5,521 nucleotides of DNA. Source: Chloroflexota bacterium (GTDB taxonomy: Bacteria > Chloroflexota > Dehalococcoidia > Tepidiformales > Tepidiformaceae). The translations under genes were made by a program, and so were the position numbers. Where the stretch lies: assembly GCA_025350285.1 (NCBI GenBank), contig JANXYE010000554.1:1-5521 (forward strand), given 5' to 3'. Below are positions 1 through 5,521 of the stretch, piece by piece. A model generated the notes under the pieces. It did not search any database, was not told the DNA's origin, and saw nothing but the letters and a program-made list of their open reading frames with translations. Numbering within the stretch: the first letter of the stretch is position 1; each line of letters starts with the position of its first letter.

Positions 1-44
1 CGGTCTCCGTGGCTACCGTCTGCGTCGCGGAGCGTTCGCCTGCG

Positions 45-1256
45 CTATCGGCCACCGCCCCTTGCCAGCACGGCCCGCGCCAGATTCCACCACCTCTGGT
101 CGCCGAAGTGCTCGCGCTGATAAAGCCACCACTCCGCCCCCCACAGATACACCCGGTCGGCGCCTGATCGGCGCGCGTAGTCGATGTTCTTCCCGAACGT
201 CTCGGGGGTCAGGTCCGCGGCCGGCTCCTTCGGCGAAAAGAGCCGGATGTCCGGGTCCGCCCAGGGCTCAGCCTGGAGTTCCGTGATCCAGAACTGCTTC
301 CCGGCCGCGTGCGTCTCTCTCGCTCTGGCCGAGTAGTCCGGCGCCCACGGGCCGAGTTCGAGAATGGGCACGACGAAGCCGACTCCCGCGATTTCGTAGT
401 TGCGGAACGGGTAGATGCTCGTCCCCGCGATGTCCGCATCTTCGAGCGTCCAGCGCCAGCGCCGGTCGAAGCTGAAATGCTCGGCGTGGTTGATCACGAC
501 TGGCCTGTCCCGGATGTCGAGCCGGCTGATCGTCGCCGCCTCCTCACGCACGAAGTCGCGCCCGATGGTCCAGTCGTGCGCCCGTGGCGATGCGAGATAC
601 GGTTCGTTGTCGGCCAGCCACGCGTCTATCACGTCCGCGCTTCCCCACAGGTGACGGACGGTGGCCGTGATCATCGCCAGTGCCTCCTCCCGGACCACGG
701 GGTCCCTCGAAATCTCGGCGCCATCCGCGAGCCCGCGCGGGTTTTGCGCGGCGCTTTTGGAAACGACCCACTCCGGCAGGTAGTACTCCGGATGGCGTTG
801 CCCCTTGAGCCCGATGGAGAGCAGCACCTTCGCGCCGTTCGCCTTCGCGACGGCGAGCAGAGCGTCGATGAGCGAGAAGTCGGAAACGCCCTCGGCCGGC
901 TCCACCTGTGACCATTCGACCGAGAGCCGTACATAACGTGCACCGAGCCCGCTGAGCAGCGTGTTGAGCGTATCGGCACACCATTCGACTCGGCCTGGCC
1001 GGTCGTCGCGAACGTAGCCGCTCGCGCCCTTCGCCGGGTCTTCGAGGAGCAGATACTCCGCCTGGTTGCAGCTGTAGTTGATGCCGAACTCCGGGTTTCC
1101 CAGCGGCTCGCGGTTCGGCCAGCCCAGCCGCACGAACAGCCAGGCCTGCACCACAAGCAAAAGCATCGCCAATGCGCTGAGCCCGCCCAGGATAGCGAAC
1201 CAGCGCCGCGCGCGAGGTGGTTGCCGAGGGCCTGCGGCGTTTGCCGAACTCGCCAT
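45..1256 (-). CDS. Membrane-anchored glycoside-hydrolase-like protein, clan GH-A type TIM barrel
   Basis: This is a 403-residue protein. Its Arg-rich cytoplasmic N-terminus (about 1-19) is followed by one hydrophobic segment (about 20-43), so the rest should lie outside the membrane, anchored rather than released. The soluble part reads as a TIM barrel of the GH-A clan. RLSVEWSQVEP (110-120) is an early strand with a conserved-type Arg. DNEP (216-219) carries the likely acid/base Glu218 at the end of strand 4. WITELQ (323-328) carries the likely nucleophile Glu326 at strand 7. YLWGAEWW (370-377) is a typical aromatic strand-8 motif lining the sugar site. The only cysteines are Cys63 and Cys93, which could form a disulfide. 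The ATG is secure because an in-frame TAG lies 12 bases upstream (1266-1268); no strong ribosome binding site is visible. A retaining glycosidase activity is inferred. The exact GH family and substrate are not recognisable (cellulase/GH5-like and GH10- or GH42-like annotations are all possible). It is divergent from the transporter operon, so a functional link is unproven. Confidence 0.8.
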   Translation of the reverse strand: MASSANAAGPRQPPRARRWFAILGGLSALAMLLLVVQAWLFVRLGWPNREPLGNPEFGINYSCNQAEYLLLEDPAKGASGYVRDDRPGRVEWCADTLNTLLSGLGARYVRLSVEWSQVEPAEGVSDFSLIDALLAVAKANGAKVLLSIGLKGQRHPEYYLPEWVVSKSAAQNPRGLADGAEISRDPVVREEALAMITATVRHLWGSADVIDAWLADNEPYLASPRAHDWTIGRDFVREEAATISRLDIRDRPVVINHAEHFSFDRRWRWTLEDADIAGTSIYPFRNYEIAGVGFVVPILELGPWAPDYSARARETHAAGKQFWITELQAEPWADPDIRLFSPKEPAADLTPETFGKNIDYARRSGADRVYLWGAEWWLYQREHFGDQRWWNLARAVLARGGGR

Positions 1257-1295
1257 TCTTCGAGACTAATCAGCCGAACCACAAGGCGCCCGTTG

Positions 1296-1314
1296 GGTTC
1301 AGGCCGAGTGAACC
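1296..1314. promoter_or_regulatory. Perfect 6-bp dyad, operator-like, in the divergent promoter region
   Basis: GGTTCA (1296-1301) and TGAACC (1309-1314) are exact reverse complements separated by seven bases. The 19-bp dyad has the size of a typical dimeric repressor site. It ends 40 bases upstream of the glycosidase-like start, so it could sit within or near that gene's promoter. There is no T-tract, so it is not a terminator. It may be a chance match, and no regulator gene is present in the window to connect to it. Confidence 0.3.
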
Positions 1315-1455
1315 GCCAAAGAGTCGTCGGCCGCTCTTTACACTTTCGAAAAGACTGAGGCGTTTCCCGGCCCCACCATCAGCCCCGGTAGTGGCGAATA
1401 TTCCGCCTGGCGTCGCTACGGCGCCGGGCCCGGGCCTACGCCGCGCGTGCCTAAG

Positions 1456-1468
1456 CGAATCCGATTCG
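1456..1468. promoter_or_regulatory. Perfect dyad just upstream of the adaptor start codon
   Basis: CGAATC (1456-1461) and GATTCG (1463-1468) flank a single central C. The dyad ends ten bases before the adaptor ATG and runs directly into a tandem GGGAC-GGGAC (1468-1477), the only purine-rich stretch that could serve as a weak ribosome binding site. It could be a protein-binding site, or a weak mRNA structure restricting ribosome access. A one-base loop cannot form a tight RNA hairpin without opening the inner pairs, so a DNA-binding role is the likelier of the two. The function is speculative. Confidence 0.25.
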
Positions 1469-1478
1469 GGACGGGACT

Positions 1479-3569
1479 ATGCCTGCAGACACATTCGATA
1501 TCACGGGCCTCGACGATGCTCGCTCCTGGCGCGGCCGCATCGGCGGAATCATTATTCTGCTTGGGATCGTCGGGGCCGCCGCCTTCGCAAGTTACTGGTT
1601 CTTCATCCGCGACAGTTCGACCCCCGCCGCCGTCGCCAAGATACAGGTCGCCACCGTCGCGACAGGCAACCTCGTAACCAGCGTGAGCGTGACCGGCACG
1701 GCCCAGAACATCCAGAGCAGCAAGCTCACGTTCCCCCTTGCCGGACAGGTCGCTTCCGTCTCCGTGGTTCCCGGCGACAAGGTGACCGCCGGGCAGGAAA
1801 TCGCCCGGCTGGATGCGAAGGCCGCCCTCCGCGCCGTCGATTCCGCACAGGCGACGCTTGACACCGCCAACCTCAAGCTCAAGGACTTGCTCGCGCCCCC
1901 ATTGGCAACGGACCTCACGAGTGGCCAGCAGTCTGTCATCCAGGCGCAGCAGCAGGTGGCCTCCGCCCAACAGGCCGTCATCACGGCGAACAACAGCGTG
2001 ACGACCGCCCAGATCAACCTGACTACAGCGCAAACGAACCTGAAGAACGCCAGCGGTCCTCCCCTCGCGGCTGATGTCCAGTCGGCGGACGCCGGCATCG
2101 TTTCGGCTCAGATCTCGTTGACCAACGCGACTAACTCGGTGCAAAGCGCATGGACGGCGCTGATCAACGCCCAGCGGAGCTACTGCCAGGCCGCCGGTGT
2201 CACCCTCATCGTGACGCCATGCTACTCAGGCGATATACCGCTCGCACAGGCCAGCATCGATGGGTTGACGGCCTACATCCGCGCGCCCGGCGACTCCGGG
2301 ACCGCCGTCAACGCCGCCACCAGCGCCGCGAACGCGCTGCTCTCGGCGAACACTTCGTACCTCAATTCGCAAGGAGGTGTTACCAACGCCCAGAACGCGC
2401 TGGCAACCGCCAACCTCAAGCGGCAGACGCTTTTCGCTCCGCCGACGGCCGACGCACTCACGACCTTGAACAACGCCGTTCAGTCGGCGCAAATCGCCCT
2501 TGACAACGCTGGCGGCAACGCCAGGTTGGCCGTGAGCAACATCGATAGCGCCAACGCGGGTCTCGCCTCGGCCCAGGCGAGGCTGGCATCGCTCAGCGAT
2601 CCATCCGTGAAAGCCAGCTCCATCGCCGCCGCTGAGCAAGCCGTGAAACAGGCCCAACAAGCACTGGCCGACGCTCAGGACACGCTCACGAACACCGTCT
2701 TGCGCGCCCCGTTCGATGGCCAGGTAGCCGCGGTCGCCCTGACTGTCGGGGACCAGGTAACGGCCGCCACGGCGGCCGCCACCATCATCAATCCGGATAA
2801 CGTGCGGGTAGATCTCGCCGTCCAGGAGTCCGATTTGCCCACCATCAAACCCGGACAGCTGGCGCTCGTGACGTTCGCCGCCCTGCCCGGCAGCACCTAC
2901 GTCGCGAAGGTCATCTCCATCGGGAGCTCCCCGACCACGACGCAGGGCATAGTCACATACGTCGTGCAAGCCAGGATTCTCCGCGGAGCTGACCTCCAGG
3001 CGGAGGCCGCGAACTTAACCCAGATCACAGCCTTGCTCGGCTCGACGCGCACCGGTGGCGGTGGCGGTGGCGGCACACGCGGCGGCAATGGCGGCGGCCA
3101 GGGCACAACCGGCGGCGGCGCGCCGGACGCCGCATCCACAGCTGCCGGTCGTTCGCCGGTTGCTGGCCGTTCGCCCGCCGCCGGCTCCACGCCAGGGGCC
3201 ACCTCTGGCGGCGGCCAGGGGGGTGGAGGAATCCTCCAGGCGCTCAACAACGCGCCGAACCCGGTCGCCGGCATGAACGCCTCCGTCCAGGTTCTTGAGA
3301 AGGTCACCCCGAACGTCCTTCTCGTGCCCACCACCGCGGTCAAGCGCAGCGGCCAGCAGCAATACGTCAATGTCCAGAAAGACGATGGGACCCTGGAGCA
3401 GGTCAACGTCACCACCAGCGGCAGCGACTCAACCAACACCGGAATCGCGACGGGCCTCACCGAGGGCCAAAAGGTGGTCACGGCCGGGTTGCCTACGGCA
3501 ACGGCTTCCGTCACGGCGGCGGCCGGCCCCGCGACGCCGCGCCCGACCGCCGTCGGCGGTGTCCGGTGA
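1479..3569 (+). CDS. HlyD/MacA-type membrane fusion (adaptor) protein of an ABC exporter, long coiled coil
   Basis: This 696-residue protein is the adaptor subunit of a MacAB-like exporter. A short cytoplasmic N-terminus is followed by a membrane anchor (about 21-43). The first lipoyl half (about 80-112) contains GQVASVSVVPGDKVTAGQ. An Ala/Gln-rich coiled coil (about 113-405) follows, then the second lipoyl half (about 405-437, APFDGQVAAVALTVGDQV), a beta-barrel region (about 441-500, with QESDLPTIKPGQ), a Gly-rich linker (526-584), and a membrane-proximal domain (about 594-675, NVLLVPTTAVKR and GLTEGQKVVTAG). It is longer than classical MacA (about 370 residues) because of the coiled coil and linker. 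The ATG at 1479 is supported by an in-frame TAA at 1452-1454 with no other ATG between. The ribosome binding site is weak (GGGAC repeats). Its TGA overlaps the GTG start of the ATPase gene by four bases, tying it to the transporter. Its exact partner and cargo are unknown. Confidence 0.9.
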   Translation: MPADTFDITGLDDARSWRGRIGGIIILLGIVGAAAFASYWFFIRDSSTPAAVAKIQVATVATGNLVTSVSVTGTAQNIQSSKLTFPLAGQVASVSVVPGDKVTAGQEIARLDAKAALRAVDSAQATLDTANLKLKDLLAPPLATDLTSGQQSVIQAQQQVASAQQAVITANNSVTTAQINLTTAQTNLKNASGPPLAADVQSADAGIVSAQISLTNATNSVQSAWTALINAQRSYCQAAGVTLIVTPCYSGDIPLAQASIDGLTAYIRAPGDSGTAVNAATSAANALLSANTSYLNSQGGVTNAQNALATANLKRQTLFAPPTADALTTLNNAVQSAQIALDNAGGNARLAVSNIDSANAGLASAQARLASLSDPSVKASSIAAAEQAVKQAQQALADAQDTLTNTVLRAPFDGQVAAVALTVGDQVTAATAAATIINPDNVRVDLAVQESDLPTIKPGQLALVTFAALPGSTYVAKVISIGSSPTTTQGIVTYVVQARILRGADLQAEAANLTQITALLGSTRTGGGGGGGTRGGNGGGQGTTGGGAPDAASTAAGRSPVAGRSPAAGSTPGATSGGGQGGGGILQALNNAPNPVAGMNASVQVLEKVTPNVLLVPTTAVKRSGQQQYVNVQKDDGTLEQVNVTTSGSDSTNTGIATGLTEGQKVVTAGLPTATASVTAAAGPATPRPTAVGGVR
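1845..2078 (+). repeat. Copy 1 of an internal coiled-coil duplication in the adaptor (residues 123-200)
   Basis: Residues 123-200 align without gaps to residues 304-381, with about 28 of 78 positions identical by hand count. Shared landmarks are AQ..L.TANLK, L.APP, and a second Pro break 53-54 residues after the first (Pro194 here, Pro375 there). At DNA level, the 16-base string beginning at 1863 (ACCGCCAACCTCAAGC) recurs exactly at 2406. Low-complexity Ala/Gln composition inflates the identity, but the gapless register and conserved breaks support a true duplication. Confidence 0.6.
2175..2303 (+). other. Cysteine-pair insertion at the presumed tip of the adaptor hairpin (residues 233-275)
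   Basis: The heptad-like Ala/Gln pattern stops at about residue 233. It is replaced by a different stretch with Cys236 and Cys248, beta-type residues between them (VTLIVTP), a PLAQ segment, and a Gly/Pro loop (RAPGDSGT, 268-275) before the coil resumes. These are the only two cysteines in the 696-residue protein, so an extracytoplasmic disulfide closing a 13-residue loop is plausible. The location midway between the two lipoyl halves suggests the distal hairpin tip, where adaptors contact partners. Confidence 0.6.
2388..2621 (+). repeat. Copy 2 of an internal coiled-coil duplication in the adaptor (residues 304-381)
   Basis: This copy sits exactly 181 residues (543 bases) after copy 1. It keeps the LFAPP break (318-322) and a later break at DPS (374-376), replacing GPP (193-195) of copy 1. 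Downstream, the similarity continues with a one-residue shift: AQ at 210-211 matches AQ at 392-393, and Leu214 matches Leu396. The two copies lie on opposite sides of the cysteine-pair insertion. Confidence 0.6.
3054..3230 (+). repeat. Gly/Ala/Pro low-complexity linker inside the adaptor (residues 526-584)
   Basis: The coding strand has three perfect GGTGGC units (3054-3071), followed by further GGC-rich stretches, a near-repeat encoding AGRSP twice (residues 556-566), and a second Gly run (577-584). The encoded segment should be disordered and flexible. It falls between the beta-barrel strands ending near residue 500 and the conserved-type MNASVQVL strand at 599. That interrupts what is normally a short connection in this family. 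The GC-rich hexamer repeats suggest growth by replication slippage. Confidence 0.75.
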
Positions 3570-4282
3570 TCCGCCTGGAAGCGCTCACACGCCTCTACCG
3601 TACCGGTAGCGAGGTGGTTCGCGCCCTCGACGGCGTGGACCTGACAATCGAACGGGGCGAATTCATCGCCATCATGGGCGCCTCTGGCTCGGGCAAAAGC
3701 ACGATAATGAACATTCTCGGCTGCCTGGACCGTCCCACCGCCGGCCGCTACCTCTTCGAAGGCAAGGACATCGGCAAGATCTCGGAGGACTCCCGCTCCC
3801 GCCTCCGTGGCCGGGAGTTCGGCTTCATTTTTCAGCAGTTCAACTTACTCCCGCGCATGAACGCCATCGAACAGGTCGAACTGCCGATGGTCTACCAATC
3901 CGGCGGCAATCGCCGCAAGCGTGCGAAGCAGGCCCTCACGATGGTCGGGCTGGCGGAGCGGATGAACCACAAGCCGACCGAGCTCTCCGGCGGACAGCAG
4001 CAACGAGTCGCTATTGCCAGGGCTCTCGTCATGAGCCCGCGCGTCCTCTTCGCCGATGAACCAACAGGCGCCCTCGATTCCCGCACGAGCGAAGAGGTGA
4101 TGGCCATCCTCGAAGGCCTCGTCCGCAACCAGGGCATCACCGTCATCCTCGTCACACACGAGCAGGATGTCGCAAACTACGCCGACCGCGTCGTCCGTAT
4201 GCGGGATGGCAAGATTATTGAGGATAGAATGAACAGGACGGCGGCGGAGCCGACCAGGCAGGAAAGGCTGGCCGTAGGATGA
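3566..4282 (+). CDS. ABC transporter ATPase, MacB/LolD-type
   Basis: This is a 238-residue nucleotide-binding subunit, usual length for the MacB/LolD/FtsE group of mechanotransmission ABC systems. It has every required motif: Walker [10 protein letters not shown] (38-46), Q-loop Gln90 in [10 protein letters not shown], signature [15 protein letters not shown] (140-154), Walker B VLFADEP with catalytic Glu165, D-loop GALD (168-171) and switch His198 (VTHEQ). It should therefore hydrolyse ATP as a dimer on the cytoplasmic face. The start is GTG at 3566. The family-typical [27 protein letters not shown] opening begins right there, and the next Met (38) lies inside Walker A. The start overlaps the adaptor stop as GTGA and the stop overlaps the permease start as ATGA, so this gene is the translational bridge of the operon. 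The short tail after about residue 220 is polar and variable. MacB of Escherichia coli has ATPase and permease fused; here they are separate. The function is secure; the cargo is not. Confidence 0.97.
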   Translation: MIRLEALTRLYRTGSEVVRALDGVDLTIERGEFIAIMGASGSGKSTIMNILGCLDRPTAGRYLFEGKDIGKISEDSRSRLRGREFGFIFQQFNLLPRMNAIEQVELPMVYQSGGNRRKRAKQALTMVGLAERMNHKPTELSGGQQQRVAIARALVMSPRVLFADEPTGALDSRTSEEVMAILEGLVRNQGITVILVTHEQDVANYADRVVRMRDGKIIEDRMNRTAAEPTRQERLAVG

Positions 4283-5521
4283 GCCTCCTTGATGCGTTTC
4301 GAGTAGCTATCCGGGCCATCGCCGCCAACGGCCTGCGCAGCGTCCTTACCACTCTCGGGATGGTCATTGGCGTCGGGTCCGTCATCGTCCTCGTGGCCGT
4401 CGGACAGGGCGCCCAGAAGGGTGTTCAGGACTCGATCCGGGGCCTCGGACAGGACCTCATCTTCTTGCAGCCAGCGGCACAAGCCGGGGGAGGTGACCGA
4501 GGAGGCGCACGCGGCGCGCCCGGCAGCGGCAACTCGCTGACTCAGGCGGACGCCGACGCGCTGGGCGCTTCCGGCATTCCCGGGATTAAGGCGGTCGCCC
4601 CACAGGATAGCGGGAACGCTCAGCTCATCTCCACCGCCAGCAACCAGCAGGCCACCATCATCGGTGCGACAGACACCTATCCCGCCGCTCGCGGAGTGAC
4701 CGTATCCGACGGCACGTTCATAACCACAAACGACCTGAGCACCCGTGCGCTTACCATCGTCCTTGGTCCAGCCCTGGCGGCCCAGCTCTTCCCGGATGGC
4801 GACGCCGTCGGCCAGCAAGTGCGCATCTCGCGCGGGCCGAACAACATCAACCTGAAGGTCGAAGGTGTAACGGCACCCAAGGGAGGCTCTGGCGGCGGCG
4901 TGTTCGATTCGTACGCCTACGTCCCGCTGACGACCCTCCTTCAGCGGCTCCAGAACAATCGTGGCGGAAACGGTCAGGTGTTCGTCGATCAGATCAACAT
5001 CCAGACCGCGCCGGGTATCGACCAGGCGGCGATGAAGGCCGCCGTCACCGATTTCCTCGTGAACCGCCATAACGTCTCCACGCCCGACTTCACGATCCAG
5101 AGCCAGGACGACCTGCTCGGCGCGGCCGGCTCCGTCAGCCGCACGCTCTCGATTCTCCTCGGGTCGATAGCGGGCATCTCGCTTGTCGTCGGCGCCATCG
5201 GCGTGATGAACATCATGCTCGTGAGCGTCACCGAGCGGACGCGGGAGATCGGTATCCGCCGGGCCGTTGGCGCCCGCGGGCGCGATATCGTCCTGCAGTT
5301 CGTCACCGAGGCGCTCGCACTCTGCATTGGTGGGGGCTTGCTGGGGACCTTCATCGGGGTCGCCCTCGCCCTTGGCATCGATGGCCGGGATGTCGCGGGA
5401 GATACCATGCATACGGTCGTCCAGCCGTGGAGCATCGCCGTCGCGTTTGGCGTGGCGGCGGGCATTGGCTTCCTCAGCGGTAGCTACCCGGCCTATCGCG
5501 CCAGCCGGCTCGACCCGATCG
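4279..5521 (+). CDS. ABC transporter permease, MacB/FtsX-type (3' end outside the window)
   Basis: The reading frame is open from ATG 4279 to the window edge, 414 complete codons. Residues 1-19 form a cytoplasmic amphipathic start ([14 protein letters not shown]). TM1 spans about 20-41 and includes TTLGMVIGVGSVI. The extracytoplasmic MacB core domain follows (about 42-285), with a Gly-rich loop at 66-84 and LFPDGDAVGQQVRI (170-183). The FtsX domain has TM2 (about 288-315), the cytoplasmic coupling motif TERTREIGIRRAVGA (318-332), TM3 (about 341-366) and TM4 (about 384-403). The visible end, YRASRLDPI, normally precedes a few last residues of the type EALRYE, so only a handful of codons are missing. 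The start is set by the ATGA overlap with the ATPase stop; a purine run GGAAAGG (4261-4267) lies 11 bases upstream as a plausible ribosome binding site. It should dimerise and couple ATP binding to movement of the extracytoplasmic domain and adaptor. The only Cys is 349, in TM3. Confidence 0.93.
   Translation, partial: MSLLDAFRVAIRAIAANGLRSVLTTLGMVIGVGSVIVLVAVGQGAQKGVQDSIRGLGQDLIFLQPAAQAGGGDRGGARGAPGSGNSLTQADADALGASGIPGIKAVAPQDSGNAQLISTASNQQATIIGATDTYPAARGVTVSDGTFITTNDLSTRALTIVLGPALAAQLFPDGDAVGQQVRISRGPNNINLKVEGVTAPKGGSGGGVFDSYAYVPLTTLLQRLQNNRGGNGQVFVDQINIQTAPGIDQAAMKAAVTDFLVNRHNVSTPDFTIQSQDDLLGAAGSVSRTLSILLGSIAGISLVVGAIGVMNIMLVSVTERTREIGIRRAVGARGRDIVLQFVTEALALCIGGGLLGTFIGVALALGIDGRDVAGDTMHTVVQPWSIAVAFGVAAGIGFLSGSYPAYRASRLDPI

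Larger units (their letters stand above)
1257..1478. other. Divergent intergenic region, presumed to hold both promoters
   Basis: These 222 bases separate the divergent glycosidase-like and adaptor genes, so both transcripts should start here. I find no pair of good -35 and -10 boxes on either strand. TTTACA at 1337-1342 has no partner at normal spacing. Visible structure comprises two perfect dyads (listed separately), the short palindrome TTTCGAAA at 1344-1351, and a GC-rich patch of overlapping palindromes around 1424-1436. No small gene or RNA is supported. Confidence 0.6.

Noticed and set aside
5..32. CTCCG (5-9) and CGGAG (28-32) considered as a terminator hairpin after the glycosidase-like gene
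   Set aside because: A five-base stem with an 18-base loop and no T-tract is too weak, and the window edge prevents further judgement.
309..911. A 200-codon plus-strand frame opposite the glycosidase-like gene
   Set aside because: The minus strand encodes the conserved-type GH motifs across this stretch. The plus frame shows no recognisable motif.
671..1282. A 203-codon minus-strand frame in another register, starting upstream of the glycosidase-like ATG
   Set aside because: It overlaps the glycosidase-like gene out of frame, is Arg/Ser-rich and lacks the membrane segment and barrel motifs, so it is not evidence of a longer gene or a frameshift.
1337..1402. TTTACA at 1337-1342 and AATATT at 1397-1402 considered as promoter boxes
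   Set aside because: The spacing is far from 16-18 bases, and neither element has a credible partner at the right distance.
1420..1442. GC-rich overlapping palindromes (around CCGGGCCCGG) considered as a terminator
   Set aside because: There is no T-tract on either side and the location is just upstream of the adaptor gene, between divergent genes, where a terminator is not expected.
1416..2144. A 242-codon minus-strand frame opposite the adaptor start
   Set aside because: It is antisense to the adaptor anchor and first lipoyl half and covers the divergent intergenic DNA. Its Gly/Asp/Arg-rich composition and lack of motifs mark it as a shadow frame.
2226..2969. A 247-codon minus-strand frame opposite the adaptor coiled coil
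   Set aside because: The coding strand clearly encodes heptad-like coiled coil and a lipoyl half. The reverse frame has no domain signature.
3054..3071. GGTGGC hexamer repeats considered as a CRISPR or other repeat array
   Set aside because: They are three contiguous in-frame units encoding glycine within an intact gene, with no spacers.
4177..5412. A 411-codon open frame on the minus strand opposite the permease
   Set aside because: It lies antisense to a clear MacB/FtsX-type permease with conserved motifs. Its product is charged and low in recognisable motifs, as expected for a shadow frame in GC-rich DNA.

Overview
The window is GC-rich coding DNA from a bacterium. It carries four genes in two divergent units. 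The adaptor protein has a very long Ala/Gln/Asn-rich coiled coil with 'APP' breaks and Gly-rich linkers, and the exporter's ATPase and permease are separate proteins. Together with the lack of any TolC-like gene, this is reminiscent of Chloroflexota or another monoderm-like lineage. That placement is inference from protein style, not from a marker gene.

Left part (45-1256, minus strand): a membrane-anchored, extracytoplasmic glycoside-hydrolase-like protein of clan GH-A type, with both candidate catalytic glutamates present. Bases 1-44 lie beyond its stop codon and hold nothing I can assign.

Middle (1257-1478): a 222-base divergent intergenic region. It has two perfect dyads (1296-1314 and 1456-1468) but no convincing sigma-70-type promoter. 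In-frame stop codons just upstream fix both flanking starts.

Right part (1479 to the window end, plus strand): a three-gene MacAB-like operon. An HlyD/MacA-type adaptor (1479-3569) is followed by a MacB/LolD-type ABC ATPase (3566-4282) and a MacB/FtsX-type permease (4279 to the edge). The permease is open at the window end and probably lacks only a few C-terminal residues. Each gene overlaps the next by four bases (GTGA, then ATGA), which suggests translational coupling and stoichiometric assembly. The inferred machine is an ATPase dimer driving two permeases by mechanotransmission, with the adaptor anchored beside them. The substrate cannot be read from the sequence.

The most unusual feature is the architecture of the adaptor. 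It has a coiled coil of about 290 residues with an internal gapless duplication (offset 181 residues). Its proline breaks sit at matching heights on the two presumed arms. The only two cysteines of the protein lie in a short insertion where the hairpin tip should be. A Gly-rich linker of about 60 residues interrupts the membrane-proximal half, and the permease has a shorter Gly-rich loop in its extracytoplasmic domain.
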